NCBI RefSeq assembly: GCF_018687715.1
Contig: NC_056765.1
Coordinates: forward strand, 16,894,501-16,958,500
Reading direction: 5' to 3'
Length of the DNA: 64,000 bases
From: Carya illinoinensis
Taxonomy: Eukaryota; Streptophyta; Magnoliopsida; Fagales; Juglandaceae
Shown: positions 45,153 through 55,437 of the stretch, in pieces
Layout of the letters: every line of letters starts with the position of its first letter
Numbering within the stretch: position 1 is the stretch's first letter
Position numbers and translations under genes: made by a program
The notes under the pieces: generated by a model
What the model saw: only the letters and a program-made list of their open reading frames with translations
The model's database searches: none
Told to the model about the DNA's origin: nothing

Positions 45153-45688
45153 CCAAAGTTCCAGTATATATGGCACGGGTAAAAAGCATAGCACCATTGC
45201 AATCTTGAATCTCCTGATTATCATCCTGTGTAATTAAATCTTTATCTGGAGTAAGATAATACAAATTGCGTGCCATTTCTATTTGCTCAAAATCAATAGC
45301 CATAACAACTGGAAGATTTTCCCATTTGGAATGTCTAATGCTAATCAAGTCAAAGTATTTTCGAAGCATGCACTCCACCATTCGCCAATTTCCAAGCACA
45401 GCTGCTAAGCTTAGAGCTGTGTAACCGTCATTGTCATACATGGCCAAGCTCTGATTTGACATCAGCATCACCAACACTTCCACTATATGCTCATGTCCAT
45501 ATGTAACAGCAATGTGAAGAGCCGTTTTGCCTTTATCTGGGATTTCCAAATTCAATGCATCGAGGGGTAAGGACTCAATAATCCCTTTTGTCTTATCCAA
45601 ATTACCGTCTCGCACAGCATTGTACAATTTTGAAAACATACATAACTCTTTATCATTCCAACCTTCTGTCATTTTTTCTTCACTTTCT
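45153..45688 (-). CDS. Ankyrin-repeat exon of the PGG gene
   Basis: An open exon on the minus strand from an AG acceptor at 45689-45690 (ATTGCAG) to a G|GTAAGA donor at 45152-45153. It contains an ATG at 45672. The protein has two or three ankyrin repeats: LYNAVRDGNLDKTKGIIE, GKTALHIAVTYGHEHIVEVL and GYTALSLAAVLGNWRMVECM. A divergent fourth helix pair ending ARNLYYLTPDKDL and a tail AMLFTRAIYTGTL follow. Ankyrin repeats mediate protein contacts in the cytosolic half of ITN1/ACD6-like proteins. No stop interrupts it. Whether translation starts here or in an exon further upstream is unclear. A truncated duplicate lies at 25.3-25.7 kb. Confidence 0.75.
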
Positions 45689-46519
45689 CTGCAATGTTAA
45701 GTATTCAATGACTAAGAATTTGTTTATATTTTAAAATTCTGTAAATAATAATAAAATAATTTGATCAATTAAGATGTTTTAATGGCCTGATTTTATTCAA
45801 GTGGTGTTGAGAAACTAAATTATGAAAAACTTTAATAATTTTGTATTTTATTTATGTGTCCAAATAAGTTATAAACATACATGCACAAGAAACGTATCTA
45901 CGTCAGAAATATACAGTACCAATTAACAAGTCAAGCTGGCAGATATCTGGATGCCAAAAATTAACGTTTTTATAGCATTATATTAATATATATAATATTC
46001 TAACGTATGGTGGAAAAAAAAAAACTAATTATACAAGTATTGCAACTATTTTTTTTTTTAATTTTTTTTTTTAAAATGAGATATATAATTAGGGATGTGG
46101 GATTCAGTAACCTTTTAGGTAAAGTTTCTCACAAATATTAAAAGACTCTTTAGGTAAAGTTTCTCACTGTATGTAATAAACTTTTATTAAATATATTTTT
46201 ATCTTCATTTTCATAAACCTATACATCAAAATCTATAAAATCCGTTCAGCAAAATATGTACGAAACTAGCTCATACTTATATCCAACAACGTTCTAGAAA
46301 TTAATGTTACTAGTTATCCCGCGCAAGAGTGAGAAAATAACAAGTAAGATTTAGATGGCTAAGTTACCACTTACTAACATCTATGAATGAAGAACCATCA
46401 TACATACTTGACAAAACTTTCTTATTTAAATTTATCTCATCTCATTATTATAATTTTTTTAAATTTTTACATAAAATATAATAAATATTAACATATATGA
46501 ACAATTATTATAGCTCAAC
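45270..46519 (+). repeat. Segmental duplication block 2, proximal half
   Basis: It is collinear with 25290-26230 and 30127-30520. It includes most of the ankyrin exon and the sequence upstream of it, which may hold promoter or intron. It lacks both LINEs of block 1. It has its own extra insertion at about 46383-46492 (MITE-like) and solo LTR B immediately after 46519. Confidence 0.75.
46383..46495. mobile_element. Partial MITE insertion private to block 2
   Basis: The text TTATCTCATCTCATTATTAT and then TAAAATATAATAAATATT resembles half of the 43967-44170 MITE. The corresponding position in block 1 (about 30495-30502) reads straight through. Confidence 0.45.
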
Positions 46520-48586
46520 TGTGATGACCCGCTTTCGCGTGTATTTTCGCTGAAGGGTTGTTTTTATTTTAATTAATATATTAGTTTATTTATTTTAATT
46601 TATTGCGTTTTAAATTGGTTTTTAATTTGTTTGATGATGTGTTTTATTTCTTTTAGTCGTTTACAATTTTTAATCTCGTTTCGGCGGTCTTGTTTTGTTT
46701 TCCCGGAGTGAGGATTAGACCTCATCTTTTTTCCTACATTTCTTTTTTTTCTTTTTTCCTTTTTCCTTTTTCTCTTTTCTTTTTCTTCTTTCTTCTTTCT
46801 TTTTCTCTTTTTCTTTCTTTTCTTTTTTTTTTTTCTTCTCCTTCCTCCCGATCGGCTCTCTCCCTCTCTCTCCTCACCCACGCCGTGTAACAGTCCAACC
46901 CCCGACCCACCGCCGTCCGGCCGCCGTACGGCTCACCGCCCCCACCGGTCGACTCCCCTCCCTCCGGCGCAACTCCCCACCAATTCTCAGCCCCATCCGG
47001 CCAGCCGTTTGGCCGGAAAACCCCCTTAAAGCCTCCAAGGTTTTTGCTCCGATTCGCCGCCGTCGCTCCAACTTCGGCAACCATTTCTTCACCACTTCAT
47101 CACTGGTCCCTTGCCGTCCTAACCCACCTATTTCCGGCCTCCAATAGTCACCGGAACAGCTCCCACGAGCTAGCTTTCATTTTTGGGAAATCCGGCCTCT
47201 CTCCGCCGTTTCTGCCGCCATCCACGGCCAACCACCACTTTCAATAGCTTCATAATCATCCCTAGACCATTCCCTATCAATCCCAAGCTCTGGTTTGTCC
47301 CCGTTCAAAAGTGGGTATTTTACAACCCACGACCACAGTGAATTTTACTGTAACGTTCGTTTTTCTCTGCCGTTTGCAGCGCCGAGTGTTTTTAAAAAAT
47401 ACCATATAGCGCTGTAAGTATTTTCCAAACCCTATTTTCAGATTTAAATATATATTGCTCTTTCAATTATTTTATCTGCTGGTTGGTTGATTCCGGACTG
47501 AGTCCGAGGAGTTCGGGGGTCGGATGGATGGAGGACGGAGTTGCTTGTTTTATTGATATATGTTGGTTGATTATTTTTGTGCATTGATATGGCATTACAT
47601 GGTGCATGCACGTGTGTTTTTGTTCAAGTGTAAAAAGCCTGTGTATTGGCGTAAATGGACTTACGGGTGCGTGTGTATCACGACCCCAAGCCGGGATGGG
47701 GTATTATCTTGGTGGAGCTCCTCTGGTCACTCGGGAGCGGAATAAACTGAGTGACGTCCCCTAGGTTGTCGCTGGGCGACGACGGGAGCGGGGGCTAGGG
47801 GGTGCTTGGCTACGAACGCGCCAGGCGCGGAACCGGGCATCGCCCTACGCACCGACTCCGTGGCCCTTCGCTGGTGAGGGCTAGAGGATGCTTGGCTACG
47901 AACACGCGGGGCGTGGAACTGGGCATCGCTCGTTAGGTGTCACATGCGTAGTGGTACTCTGCGGTGTGGCACTGGAGCCAGGGTGTGCGGATGACCCCTA
48001 GGGGAGGTCATGGCGCATACGGATAAAATGGATTTTTGGTTTGAGACGGTTATAGAGGCCAAATGTGACTTTTGGCGTGGTTTTTGGAAAAGATGTGTTT
48101 TTGGGCCAAATGGGATTTTTGGCGTGTGTGGAAAATTATGTTTTATGGGTTTTGTGCATTGGGCATGCTTCATGCATTTTGTTTGAGTTCTATGTCTTTT
48201 TATCTGGTGGTGTTTGGGTTTTACTTACCTGCGGTACTATTTTTGGTTCCGTAGCTTTTGGTGCAGGTTTTGAGGATGAGGAAGAGGAGGCTTAGCTCGA
48301 GGATGCGGCTCCGCCGGGTTTCTGATGTTATGCTTTATATTTGGTTTAAAACTATATTAGTGTTTTGTAATGTTTTATTTACGTATGTTTTAAACAACTT
48401 GTAATACGTTAAGAAAAATTCTGGTACTTAGTTATATGGCTTTCGTTCTTCGCTGCGTGTTTCTTCTTGCACATATGTTGCCTTTGCACACACTTGGCAC
48501 CCGTTGTTAGGGTGGTGACCCGGGTTGTCACCATCCGGACGTCTCGATTTCTTCGCGTCCGTGCGTGGGGATTTGGGGGCATCACA
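46520..48586 (+). mobile_element. Solo LTR, copy B
   Basis: 2,067 bp from TGTGATGACCCG to GGGGGCATCACA, with target duplication TCAAC (46515-46519 and 48587-48591). It is the reverse complement of copies A and C in layout: pyrimidine tract at 46740-46840, GC-rich 86 bp pair near 47790-47940, and the FGTCCGAGGAGTTCG-like block at about 47500. The paralogous site at 30520 is unoccupied, which confirms it as an insertion. No internal coding region is present. Confidence 0.9.
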
Positions 48587-48810
48587 TCAACTCAGATGGC
48601 TTATATATATATATACTTGGCTATCCCAATATAAATTTACCAATTTGTTCACATCTTAAACAAAATTTAGATAACACAGACATATGGTTAATTAATACTC
48701 TTAAGACTCGTAAAGAACAAAGTTTGTCGTTTTGTGTTTCCCATCCCGCCTTCGCTTATTACTGATTTAAAAACCGGAGCCTAAAGTCATTAAATAGGAA
48801 GTAGAAAACA
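48587..48810 (+). repeat. Segmental duplication block 2, distal end
   Basis: It matches 30520-30830 after the solo LTR: GGCTATCCCAATATAAATTT, TTAAACAAAATTTAGATAAC, GAGCCTAAAGTCATTAAATA. Similarity stops at about 48810. Confidence 0.75.
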
Positions 48811-50595
48811 GAGCCAAAAAAAACTAGAATACACTAGATTTAGATCTTTAATTATAGAAAATAGCTCTTATGAACTGACAAGTACGGCTTCATCACTCTC
48901 ATCGTGATGTACACAGCTATGTAATTTATACTTACGACGCTGGACTGGAGGAGGGATTATCTCCAAAGTTAACTGTCGGCTTCTTAGTCTGATACTGTAG
49001 TCTCCGAAAGATCACTGACGATCAGTCTCGCAGAAATGATGACCAGCACATGACTCAAATATGCTTTGGAATTCCTTTTTTATCGCTACTTCAGTAGTAG
49101 AAGACATGTTCATGACTCTAATAATTTAATTAATCCTTATGGGGTCTAATCATTTCTTTTTTCTGTCTAAAGCAGATGCCCTGAGATTCCAAATCATCCT
49201 TTTGCATTTGAAAAATGATAAAAACAACTACTCATTTACAATTTCTCTACAACTTTTCAAAAAAATATCTCCCTTTACATTTTGGAATTTTGCATTTTGA
49301 AAAGTAGTAGGAACCATGATCATTACCGGCGGCCCGTTGTAATTATGTCGCGTGCGATAATATCATCAGCTTTGAACTTACTTTATGGTATATTATATGT
49401 TATCGTTGGATAAAAATTAACTCCTTCTAGTTTATTGGAAGCAGCTCATCAGGAATAAAAGAAGTTGACATATAAAATATGACTCAGCAATCATAAAGAA
49501 GGAAGAAGATAATGATCTTTAGATAATTACAAAATTTAAATATCTTAGTAACAATAAATTAAATCTTAATTCTTAATTTCATGAAAATTAATCCAACATA
49601 CTAGTCCTTCAACAAAGAAGAGTTGATTTGCTGGTCATGAAGATGGAGATATCATGTGCTTCAATGACAAAGTCGAAATGTGAACTCGACTAGGCATTGA
49701 TAGATTGGTGATGGTTGCTGTAGAGGATGTATTTCGGACCTTGGTGATTGAACCAAACTAACTTGCACCAAGAAACGATGTGATCCGGTGTGCCTAATAC
49801 ACCTCTTTGTTCAAGTTAGAATGAAAGATAGAGAGAACCATTAATTATGAAAGATCTATAGAAAGTTATATCAAATTTACCAGCGTCGGCCATTTATATA
49901 GAAATAAGTATTATTTAAATAATAGTATTACCACCTCTATGCCTAATACAGCGTGCTAATGGGATTTTATTATCCATAACAAGCCCAACTGGAGGGGCGC
50001 CAACTGAAGGGGATAAAGGCACCCCTCCAGTTGCGATGACATACACCTATCGGCAAAGGATGCGACTGTCACAGCTCATTCCTTAAGGTTATGAGTGTTA
50101 CCGTGCTTACATACATAGAGCCAGATATGAAATTTCAGGACTAATAAATCAAACTAAATAAATAATTAAAGTCTAGAATTAGATCCAATTGCTTCATCTA
50201 ATTCTTATTTGCCTACTCATAGTACTGATCATCATCCTCACCTAGATAGTTAAAAAATATGAAATAAAATTAAAATGATTTGAAAATTCAATAAAAAACT
50301 CATCACAATATAAACATAATAAACATAAAGTTTTCATAAAATTTTTTATGTTGAGAATTTAAAATCATGATATAACCACCTGACCTAGTAATTCTAAAGT
50401 CGAAATATTGATAATTTTTATTGAGTCTAATTTATATTTAATAAATTATATTAGATAAGTTTACGAATAATAAATTATAAAAATTGTCTAAAAATTTTAA
50501 TTAGACTCAATAATCACATCGAATCTCATTTATTATTTATTAATCGTTTTAGAATTTAAAGATCGGACCCGCCACTTTGCACCGCTTCTTTTTTT
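48811..50595. other. Mostly non-coding; weak coding-like patch near 49 kb
   Basis: On the minus strand 49020-49130 reads MNMSSTTEVAIKKEFQSIFE then SCAGHHF before a stop. Another frame at 48890-48990 reads LRSRQLTLEIIPPPVQRRKY. Either could be an exon piece, but neither is recognised. The remainder is AT-rich. Confidence 0.3.
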
Positions 50596-50762
50596 GAGGA
50601 ATAATGTTATATATAAGTGTGTAAATGTCGTCTAATCATTTTAAAAAAGAGTGAAGTCTATAATTAAAAAAGTTAAATTTTATCCTATAAATTTCAAATT
50701 AATTTATTTTTTTAAAAAGAATTATACGGTAGTTACGCAACTATAATTACAAATACCATTAA
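50596..50762. mobile_element. Palindromic MITE, relative of the 22.3 kb copy
   Basis: It runs from GAGGAATAATG to AAATACCATT. The core ATCATTTTAAAAAAGAGTG and ATAATTAAAAAA parallels the 22314-22487 element, and the two halves can pair imperfectly. No clear target duplication. Confidence 0.45.
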
Positions 50763-50995
50763 ATTTACTCCATCTCTGTCCTGCTGGAGTCGTCAATTAG
50801 AATTGCAGTCGTCGCTCAGTCCTTCCCTCTCGATGAGCCCGGCCTCTATTTTAATCCCTCTCTCTCTCTCTCTCTGTGCCGAACACCACTGTACTTCTTC
50901 TCTGCTGTTATCTTTTAACATCACATACTTACCACTTAGTGATGGTTGCTGTCAGTCCCTTGTCAAAGGTGTCGTGTGGCTTCCGTAAAGCACAA
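50763..50995. other. Spacer with TC repeat
   Basis: It contains (TC)n at about 50857-50876. A 61-codon frame here is not convincing. Confidence 0.4.
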
Positions 50996-51004
50996 GGAGA
51001 ATTT

Positions 51005-51187
51005 GAGCAATGATAGCTATACCATTCATTTATAATTTTTTTACAATTTTTTAATAAAATAATATTTTTTTAAATTTTTTTTAAACGCATTAAATTAACA
51101 TCAAAACTAAAATAAGTATTTAAGATAATATTATTGTATTGGTGCGTTGTAGAAAATTGTAGAATACTAATAATGCTGTCATTTCTC
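51005..51187. mobile_element. Mutator-like MITE with 9 bp TSD
   Basis: It begins GAGCAATGATAGC and ends GCTGTCATTTCTC, which are imperfect inverted ends. It is flanked by a perfect 9 bp duplication GGAGAATTT (50996-51004 and 51188-51196). Nine-base duplications are typical of Mutator-like elements. The 183 bp are AT-rich and carry no gene. Confidence 0.7.
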
Positions 51188-51299
51188 GGAGAATTTAATT
51201 TCAATTACATTCTTGTCCTTTGTTTTCTCTTGGCTCCACATAGTCCAGCTTACCTTTCGAAGGAAATTACTGTAGCTTCTTAAACCATCCATATTTATT

Positions 51300-51604
51300 T
51301 ATTTATTTTTGAAAGGACATATTATTGATAAAATTGATCAATTACAGAATTTGTCTAACAAAATATTACCTGAGATAATCTCGAGACCCTCTTCGATCAT
51401 TACAATCTCACTCTCATAACAAAAACTTAATTTAGCCAACTAATGTGCCACACAATTTGCTGTTCTTGGGGCCTATGACACTCTCCAATCTGCCCTCCTT
51501 TAAAGCATTTCTTGTATATCTTTCACAACTTGTCCAAACCAAAGCCAATTTTCACCCTTTGTATTCACTACCTTAACAATTACCTGTGCATCACCTTCAA
51601 AAAT
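51300..51604 (-). mobile_element. LINE 3' end, separated part
   Basis: It contains the minus-strand end of ORF2 RNase H and the 3' tail (A-rich AAAAATAAATAAATAAAT at about 51302). It matches the end of the 42150-43612 LINE. The rest of the copy continues at 53828 beyond the gag-only LTR element that inserted at AAAAT (51600-51604). Confidence 0.8.
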
Positions 51605-52017
51605 TGTTGAATTTTGCACTTTTAAGTCCCACATCGGTGGGTTAGTAAGAAAGGGCAGGTTTTTAAGATTATAAATAAGGGGCTTAGCCTCTTAGTTTAG
51701 GTGCACCAGTTGAAAGTTTATCTAGTAACTTTTGACTTTAGTTAAATTCCTCTATTAACCTTTTGTAAAAGGGAAAGAGGTGTAAAGTTAAAGTTTTACT
51801 AGTGGGGTAGCTTTGTAGGTGTGGTGAGGAGAAAAATTGTGTGATTGTAACAATTTTTCACATAGTGAATTTTCTTCTTTGGGTCTGGTGGTTTTTTCTC
51901 CTGTTTTGGAGTTTCCACGTAAATTTCTTGTGTTGTTATTATTTCTCTATTTTTCTTGTTATTCCTGCAAAGGGTAGATCCTAGGGGGGGTGAATTTGAA
52001 GGTTCAAATTCCTAACA
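51605..52017 (+). repeat. 5' LTR of the gag-only element
   Basis: 413 bp, TGTTGAATTTTG...CCTAACA. A TATA box TATAAATA lies at 51670-51677, so the transcript probably starts about 30 bp later. This unusually short U3 is followed by a long R-U5. Confidence 0.92.
51670..51677 (+). promoter_or_regulatory. TATA box in the 5' LTR
   Basis: TATAAATA, about 65 bp from the LTR start. The same box occurs in the 3' LTR at 53480-53487. Confidence 0.65.
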
Positions 52018-52019
52018 AT

Positions 52020-52031
52020 TGGTATCAGAGC
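52020..52031 (+). promoter_or_regulatory. Primer binding site (initiator tRNA-Met)
   Basis: TGGTATCAGAGC, an exact match to the common plant copia primer site, two bases after the 5' LTR end. Confidence 0.92.
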
Positions 52032-52207
52032 CACTAGGTTCTTTTTGTGGGGTGGAGCTTTGGTGTGGTAGTGTGGATACGTACAGTCTAAGGAGGTTCT
52101 GTCTAGGAGATTGGAAATTTTAAGTGTGTCCATTGTGACCCTCCAATCTTTCCTGGGAACTGACTTAGTGAGGTACTATTCATTTCTACAGTAAATTCAT
52201 CAAAGCA

Positions 52208-53059
52208 ATGTCAGGAAGTAGGCCTTCAAATCTTGTAAAATTGGAGGTGGAGAAATTTGATGGGAGAATCAATTTTGGCTTGTGGCAAGTACAAGTCAAG
52301 GATGTCTTGATTCAATCAGGATTACACAAGGCATTGAAGGGCAGACCAGCACCTGAAGTCAGCACTGGTACTAGTGTGACTGGTGAAAGGAGCAGATCTA
52401 AAATGAGCGATGAAGATTGGGAGGATCTGGATTTGAGAACAGCAAGTGCGATACGTCTGTGCTTGGCCAAAAATGTTCTTGCAAATGTGCATGGAATATC
52501 TACGGCAAAGGAACTCTGGGAAAAACTTGAAGAGTTGTATCAGACGAAGGGCGTCTCAAATCGTGTGTACCTGAAGGAGCAGTTTCATACACTGCGGATG
52601 AGTGAAGGTACAACTATTTCAGATCATTTAAGTGTTCTCAATGGCATTGTCGCTGAGCTAGAAGCTATTGGAGTTAAAATTGATGATGAGGATCAAGCCT
52701 TGAGATTCATCTGGTCTCTTCCACCTTCCTATGAGCACATGAAACCTATTTTGATACATGGGAAGGAGAAAATAATTTTTTCAGAGGTTACCAGTAAAAT
52801 CTTTTCTGAAGAGAGAAGACTAAGTAGTGGAAGTAATGTTCCACTTGAGAACTTAGCGATGGTAGCAGCTGGAAATGGGAAGATGAAGAACTCCATGAAG
52901 AAGAAAGTAGTCTGCTGGGGGTGTGGACAATCTGGGCACGTCAAGAAAAATTGTCCAAGAGCTGGAGCGGGTTCGGCAAGTGGCTCCAAGTCAATAAATG
53001 GAGATACTGATATTGATGCTAATATTGTGTCTCTCTCCATGGAAGATTTTGATCTTTAA
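52208..53059 (+). CDS. Copia-type Gag protein of the gag-only element
   Basis: A 283-residue intact frame. The N-terminal part has NLVKLEVEKFDGRINFGLW, a typical copia gag opening. The UBN2-type core includes TAKELWEKLEELYQTKGVSN, LKEQFHTLRMSEGTTI and LRFIWSLPPSYEHMKPILI. A basic KMKNSMKKKVV precedes the CX2CX4HX4C zinc knuckle CWGCGQSGHVKKNC at residues 236-249. The protein ends with an acidic MEDFDL. Gag would assemble the cytoplasmic particle and bind the element's RNA through the knuckle. The first ATG after the leader is used. The TAA stop is followed by 355 bp of non-coding sequence up to the 3' LTR, where pol would normally be. All diagnostic residues are kept, implying recent or continuing selection or simply youth. 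Confidence 0.93.
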   Translation: MSGSRPSNLVKLEVEKFDGRINFGLWQVQVKDVLIQSGLHKALKGRPAPEVSTGTSVTGERSRSKMSDEDWEDLDLRTASAIRLCLAKNVLANVHGISTAKELWEKLEELYQTKGVSNRVYLKEQFHTLRMSEGTTISDHLSVLNGIVAELEAIGVKIDDEDQALRFIWSLPPSYEHMKPILIHGKEKIIFSEVTSKIFSEERRLSSGSNVPLENLAMVAAGNGKMKNSMKKKVVCWGCGQSGHVKKNCPRAGAGSASGSKSINGDTDIDANIVSLSMEDFDL

Positions 53060-53414
53060 AAAGAGACATGTACATCCTCATGGCATGCCGCTAATTCCCA
53101 AAGTTGTCATGATAGAGGATGTGTTAATATTAGCGGGTCCACAAGTTTGCACACAGGCATTGGTTTGGCATTGATGCAGGGTGTGTGGTGGAAATTCATG
53201 TCGATGGCTGATGAACTTCCAGGAGAGCCAAACGTGGAAGTTACACCATAGTTTTCAGCAAGGTTGTTTTCGACATGGGCCGAAGTGAAATGCTTGGAAT
53301 TGGTTTATTCTAAGTGGGTATGCTTTTATGGTGAAGCATGATAGCGGAAGCTATGAAGATCTTCATTGAGGTGGAGCTTGGCTGTGGGACCAGTCAAAGT
53401 CGCAAGGTGGAGAT
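53060..53414 (+). other. Non-coding region between gag and 3' LTR
   Basis: 355 bp without an open frame of note. Scattered short words could be traces of a protease or RNase H end, but none is convincing. The last 11 bases, AAGGTGGAGAT, are the probable polypurine tract. Confidence 0.6.
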
Positions 53415-53827
53415 TGTTGAATTTTGCACTTTTAAGTCCCACATCGGTGGGTTAGTAAGAAAGGGCAGGTTTTTAAGATTATAAATAAGGGGCTTAGCCT
53501 CTTAGTTTAGGTGCACCAGTTGAAAGTTTATCTAGTAACTTTTGACTTTAGTTAAATTCCTCTATTAACCTTTTGTAAAAGGGAAAGAGGTGTAAAGTTA
53601 AAGTTTTACTAGTGGGGTAGCTTTGTAGGTGTGGTGAGGAGAAAAATTGTGTGATTGTAACAATTTTTCACATAGTGAATTTTCTTCTTTGGGTCTGGTG
53701 GTTTTTTCTCCTGTTTTGGAGTTTCCACGTAAATTTCTTGTGTTGTTATTATTTCTCTATTTTTCTTGTTATTCCTGCAAAGGGTAGATCCTAGGGGGGG
53801 TGAATTTGAAGGTTCAAATTCCCAACA
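53415..53827 (+). repeat. 3' LTR of the gag-only element
   Basis: 413 bp, the same as the 5' LTR except for one base seen by eye near the end. It is followed directly by the right target duplication AAAAT. Confidence 0.92.
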
Positions 53828-55437
53828 AAAATAACATTACTGAAGTTAATCTTATTACAAAGTTCCATGGCTCTACACAAAGCAAAACATTCAGCTAAAA
53901 CTGGTTTGGAATGGAATGGCTTGTTAACAAACAAAGTTGCCAATATTTCTCCTTCATGATTGTGCACAATCACACCAATTCCCATTTGCCTTGCACCTTC
54001 ATCCACCGATGCATCCCAGTTAGCTTTAATAAAGCCTTCAGTTGGTCTCTTCCATCTTTGAGCTATAGGCCTTGCGGATCCCCCTTGAGAACCCCCCTAC
54101 CTTTTGTCCTGTGCTTCATGAAACAGCACCAGTAATTCATCAGTAACTTGGATTATATTTCTAGGATCCGCCATCTTGTCTTGAAACAGGAAATTGTTTC
54201 TTCTTAACCAAATCCTCCACATAGCAGCAGCTACCCATTTCAACTCAGCTTCTGTCAAATTGTCTGAAAGTCTTTTCCATAGCTCCATGAACTCACTTTC
54301 ATTAAGACTCCATTTCTGAACTGGAATAGTGTTGTCCACCCAAATATCATTAGCTGCAATACACCTCCACAGCACATGAGTGACTGTTTCTTCCTCTACC
54401 TTACAAATCATACACATGGGGTCCTTAAAGAACTTGTTTCTTATAAAGATTCTTCCTAGTGGGTGAAACATTTTGACATGCTTTCCACAAAAAGTGTTTC
54501 ACTGTCTCTGGAATCTCTAGGCTCCACATCCTCTTCTAGCATTTCTCTAAACCACTAGCCACTGATGATTCACCCTCCTTCATTCTCTGTTGTTTCAGTG
54601 CTACATAATATCCACTTTTCACAATATAAGTCCCATCATTTGTATACCCCTAGTAACATTAATTAGGATTTCCAAAATGGCTCATTGGTAAGTTACAAAT
54701 GTGCTCAGCTTCCTCATTCTCAACTATTTCTGTTAGGAGTTCTTTGTTCTAGCCATGACCATCACTATTAATAAGCATATGAGCTAAAGCATCTTGATCT
54801 AACACCCTTACTTGAGATTGAACACAAAAAGTAGTTGGAGATTGGAGCCATTTATGCCCCCAAATCCTTATTTGCTGGCCATTGCCCACTCTCCACCTTA
54901 GTCCTTCTTTCAACAACCCAATGACTGACCATAAGCTCCTCCAAATCATAGATGGCCCCCTGCTTAGTTTAGAGACCATGATATTCTTCTATTTGTAGTA
55001 CTTTTCTTGAAAAATTTGAGCAACCAACCAGGAGGGAAACTGCATCATGCGCCAGCATTGTTTGACAAGTAAGGCTTCATTAAATCTCTCCAAGTCCCTG
55101 AACCCCATACCACCCTCATTCTTTGGTTTTCCCATTGTGCTCCAGCTCTTCCAATCTATCTTTCTCTCCTTATCTTTGCTTCCCCACCAGAATCTCGATG
55201 TTAGGATTGTGATGTCATGGCATAACTTTTTTGGCAATCTAAACACACTCATAATATAAGTTGGCATGGCTTGTAAAACAGATTTAATGAGTACCTCCCT
55301 TCCAGCTTGAGTTTAAAAAGAGGATTTCCAGCTACTTATTTTCTGCCACACACGCTCCTTTATGACACATTTATTTCTTTGTATATTACTATAATGCCAC
55401 TTACCCCTCCATGTAGTTTCTTTTCCAAAGGGCATCC
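53828..55437 (-). mobile_element. LINE 5' part (truncated), split by the gag-only element
   Basis: The minus strand from about 55437 downward carries RT thumb words (MPTYIMSVFRLPKKLC, FWWGSKDKERKIDWKSWSTM) and GGMGFRDLERFNEALLVKQC. The segment GLLKEGLRWRVGNGQQIRIW and a zinc-binding segment (CMICKVEEETVTHVLWRC, about 54360-54413) follow. RNase H (MDEGARQMGIGVIVHNHEGE) runs to 53833, where the LTR element interrupts it. Stops and shifts are present, but fewer than in the 42 kb copy. The left break in RT shows 5' truncation. The 3' end is at 51300-51604. Confidence 0.85.

Larger units (their letters stand above)
51605..53827 (+). mobile_element. Complete gag-only LTR retrotransposon (TR-GAG type, copia)
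   Basis: A full 2,223 bp element has two 413 bp LTRs (51605-52017 and 53415-53827). They appear identical except for one base near the end (CCTAACA against CCCAACA). It has a perfect 5 bp target duplication AAAAT (51600-51604 and 53828-53832), a primer site at 52020-52031, one open gag frame, and a purine-rich AAGGTGGAGAT before the 3' LTR. There is no protease, integrase, RT or RNase H. This matches terminal-repeat retrotransposons with a GAG domain known from plants, which must borrow pol enzymes from an autonomous relative. It sits inside an older LINE on the opposite strand. The near-identical LTRs and intact frame mark a recent insertion. Confidence 0.93.
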
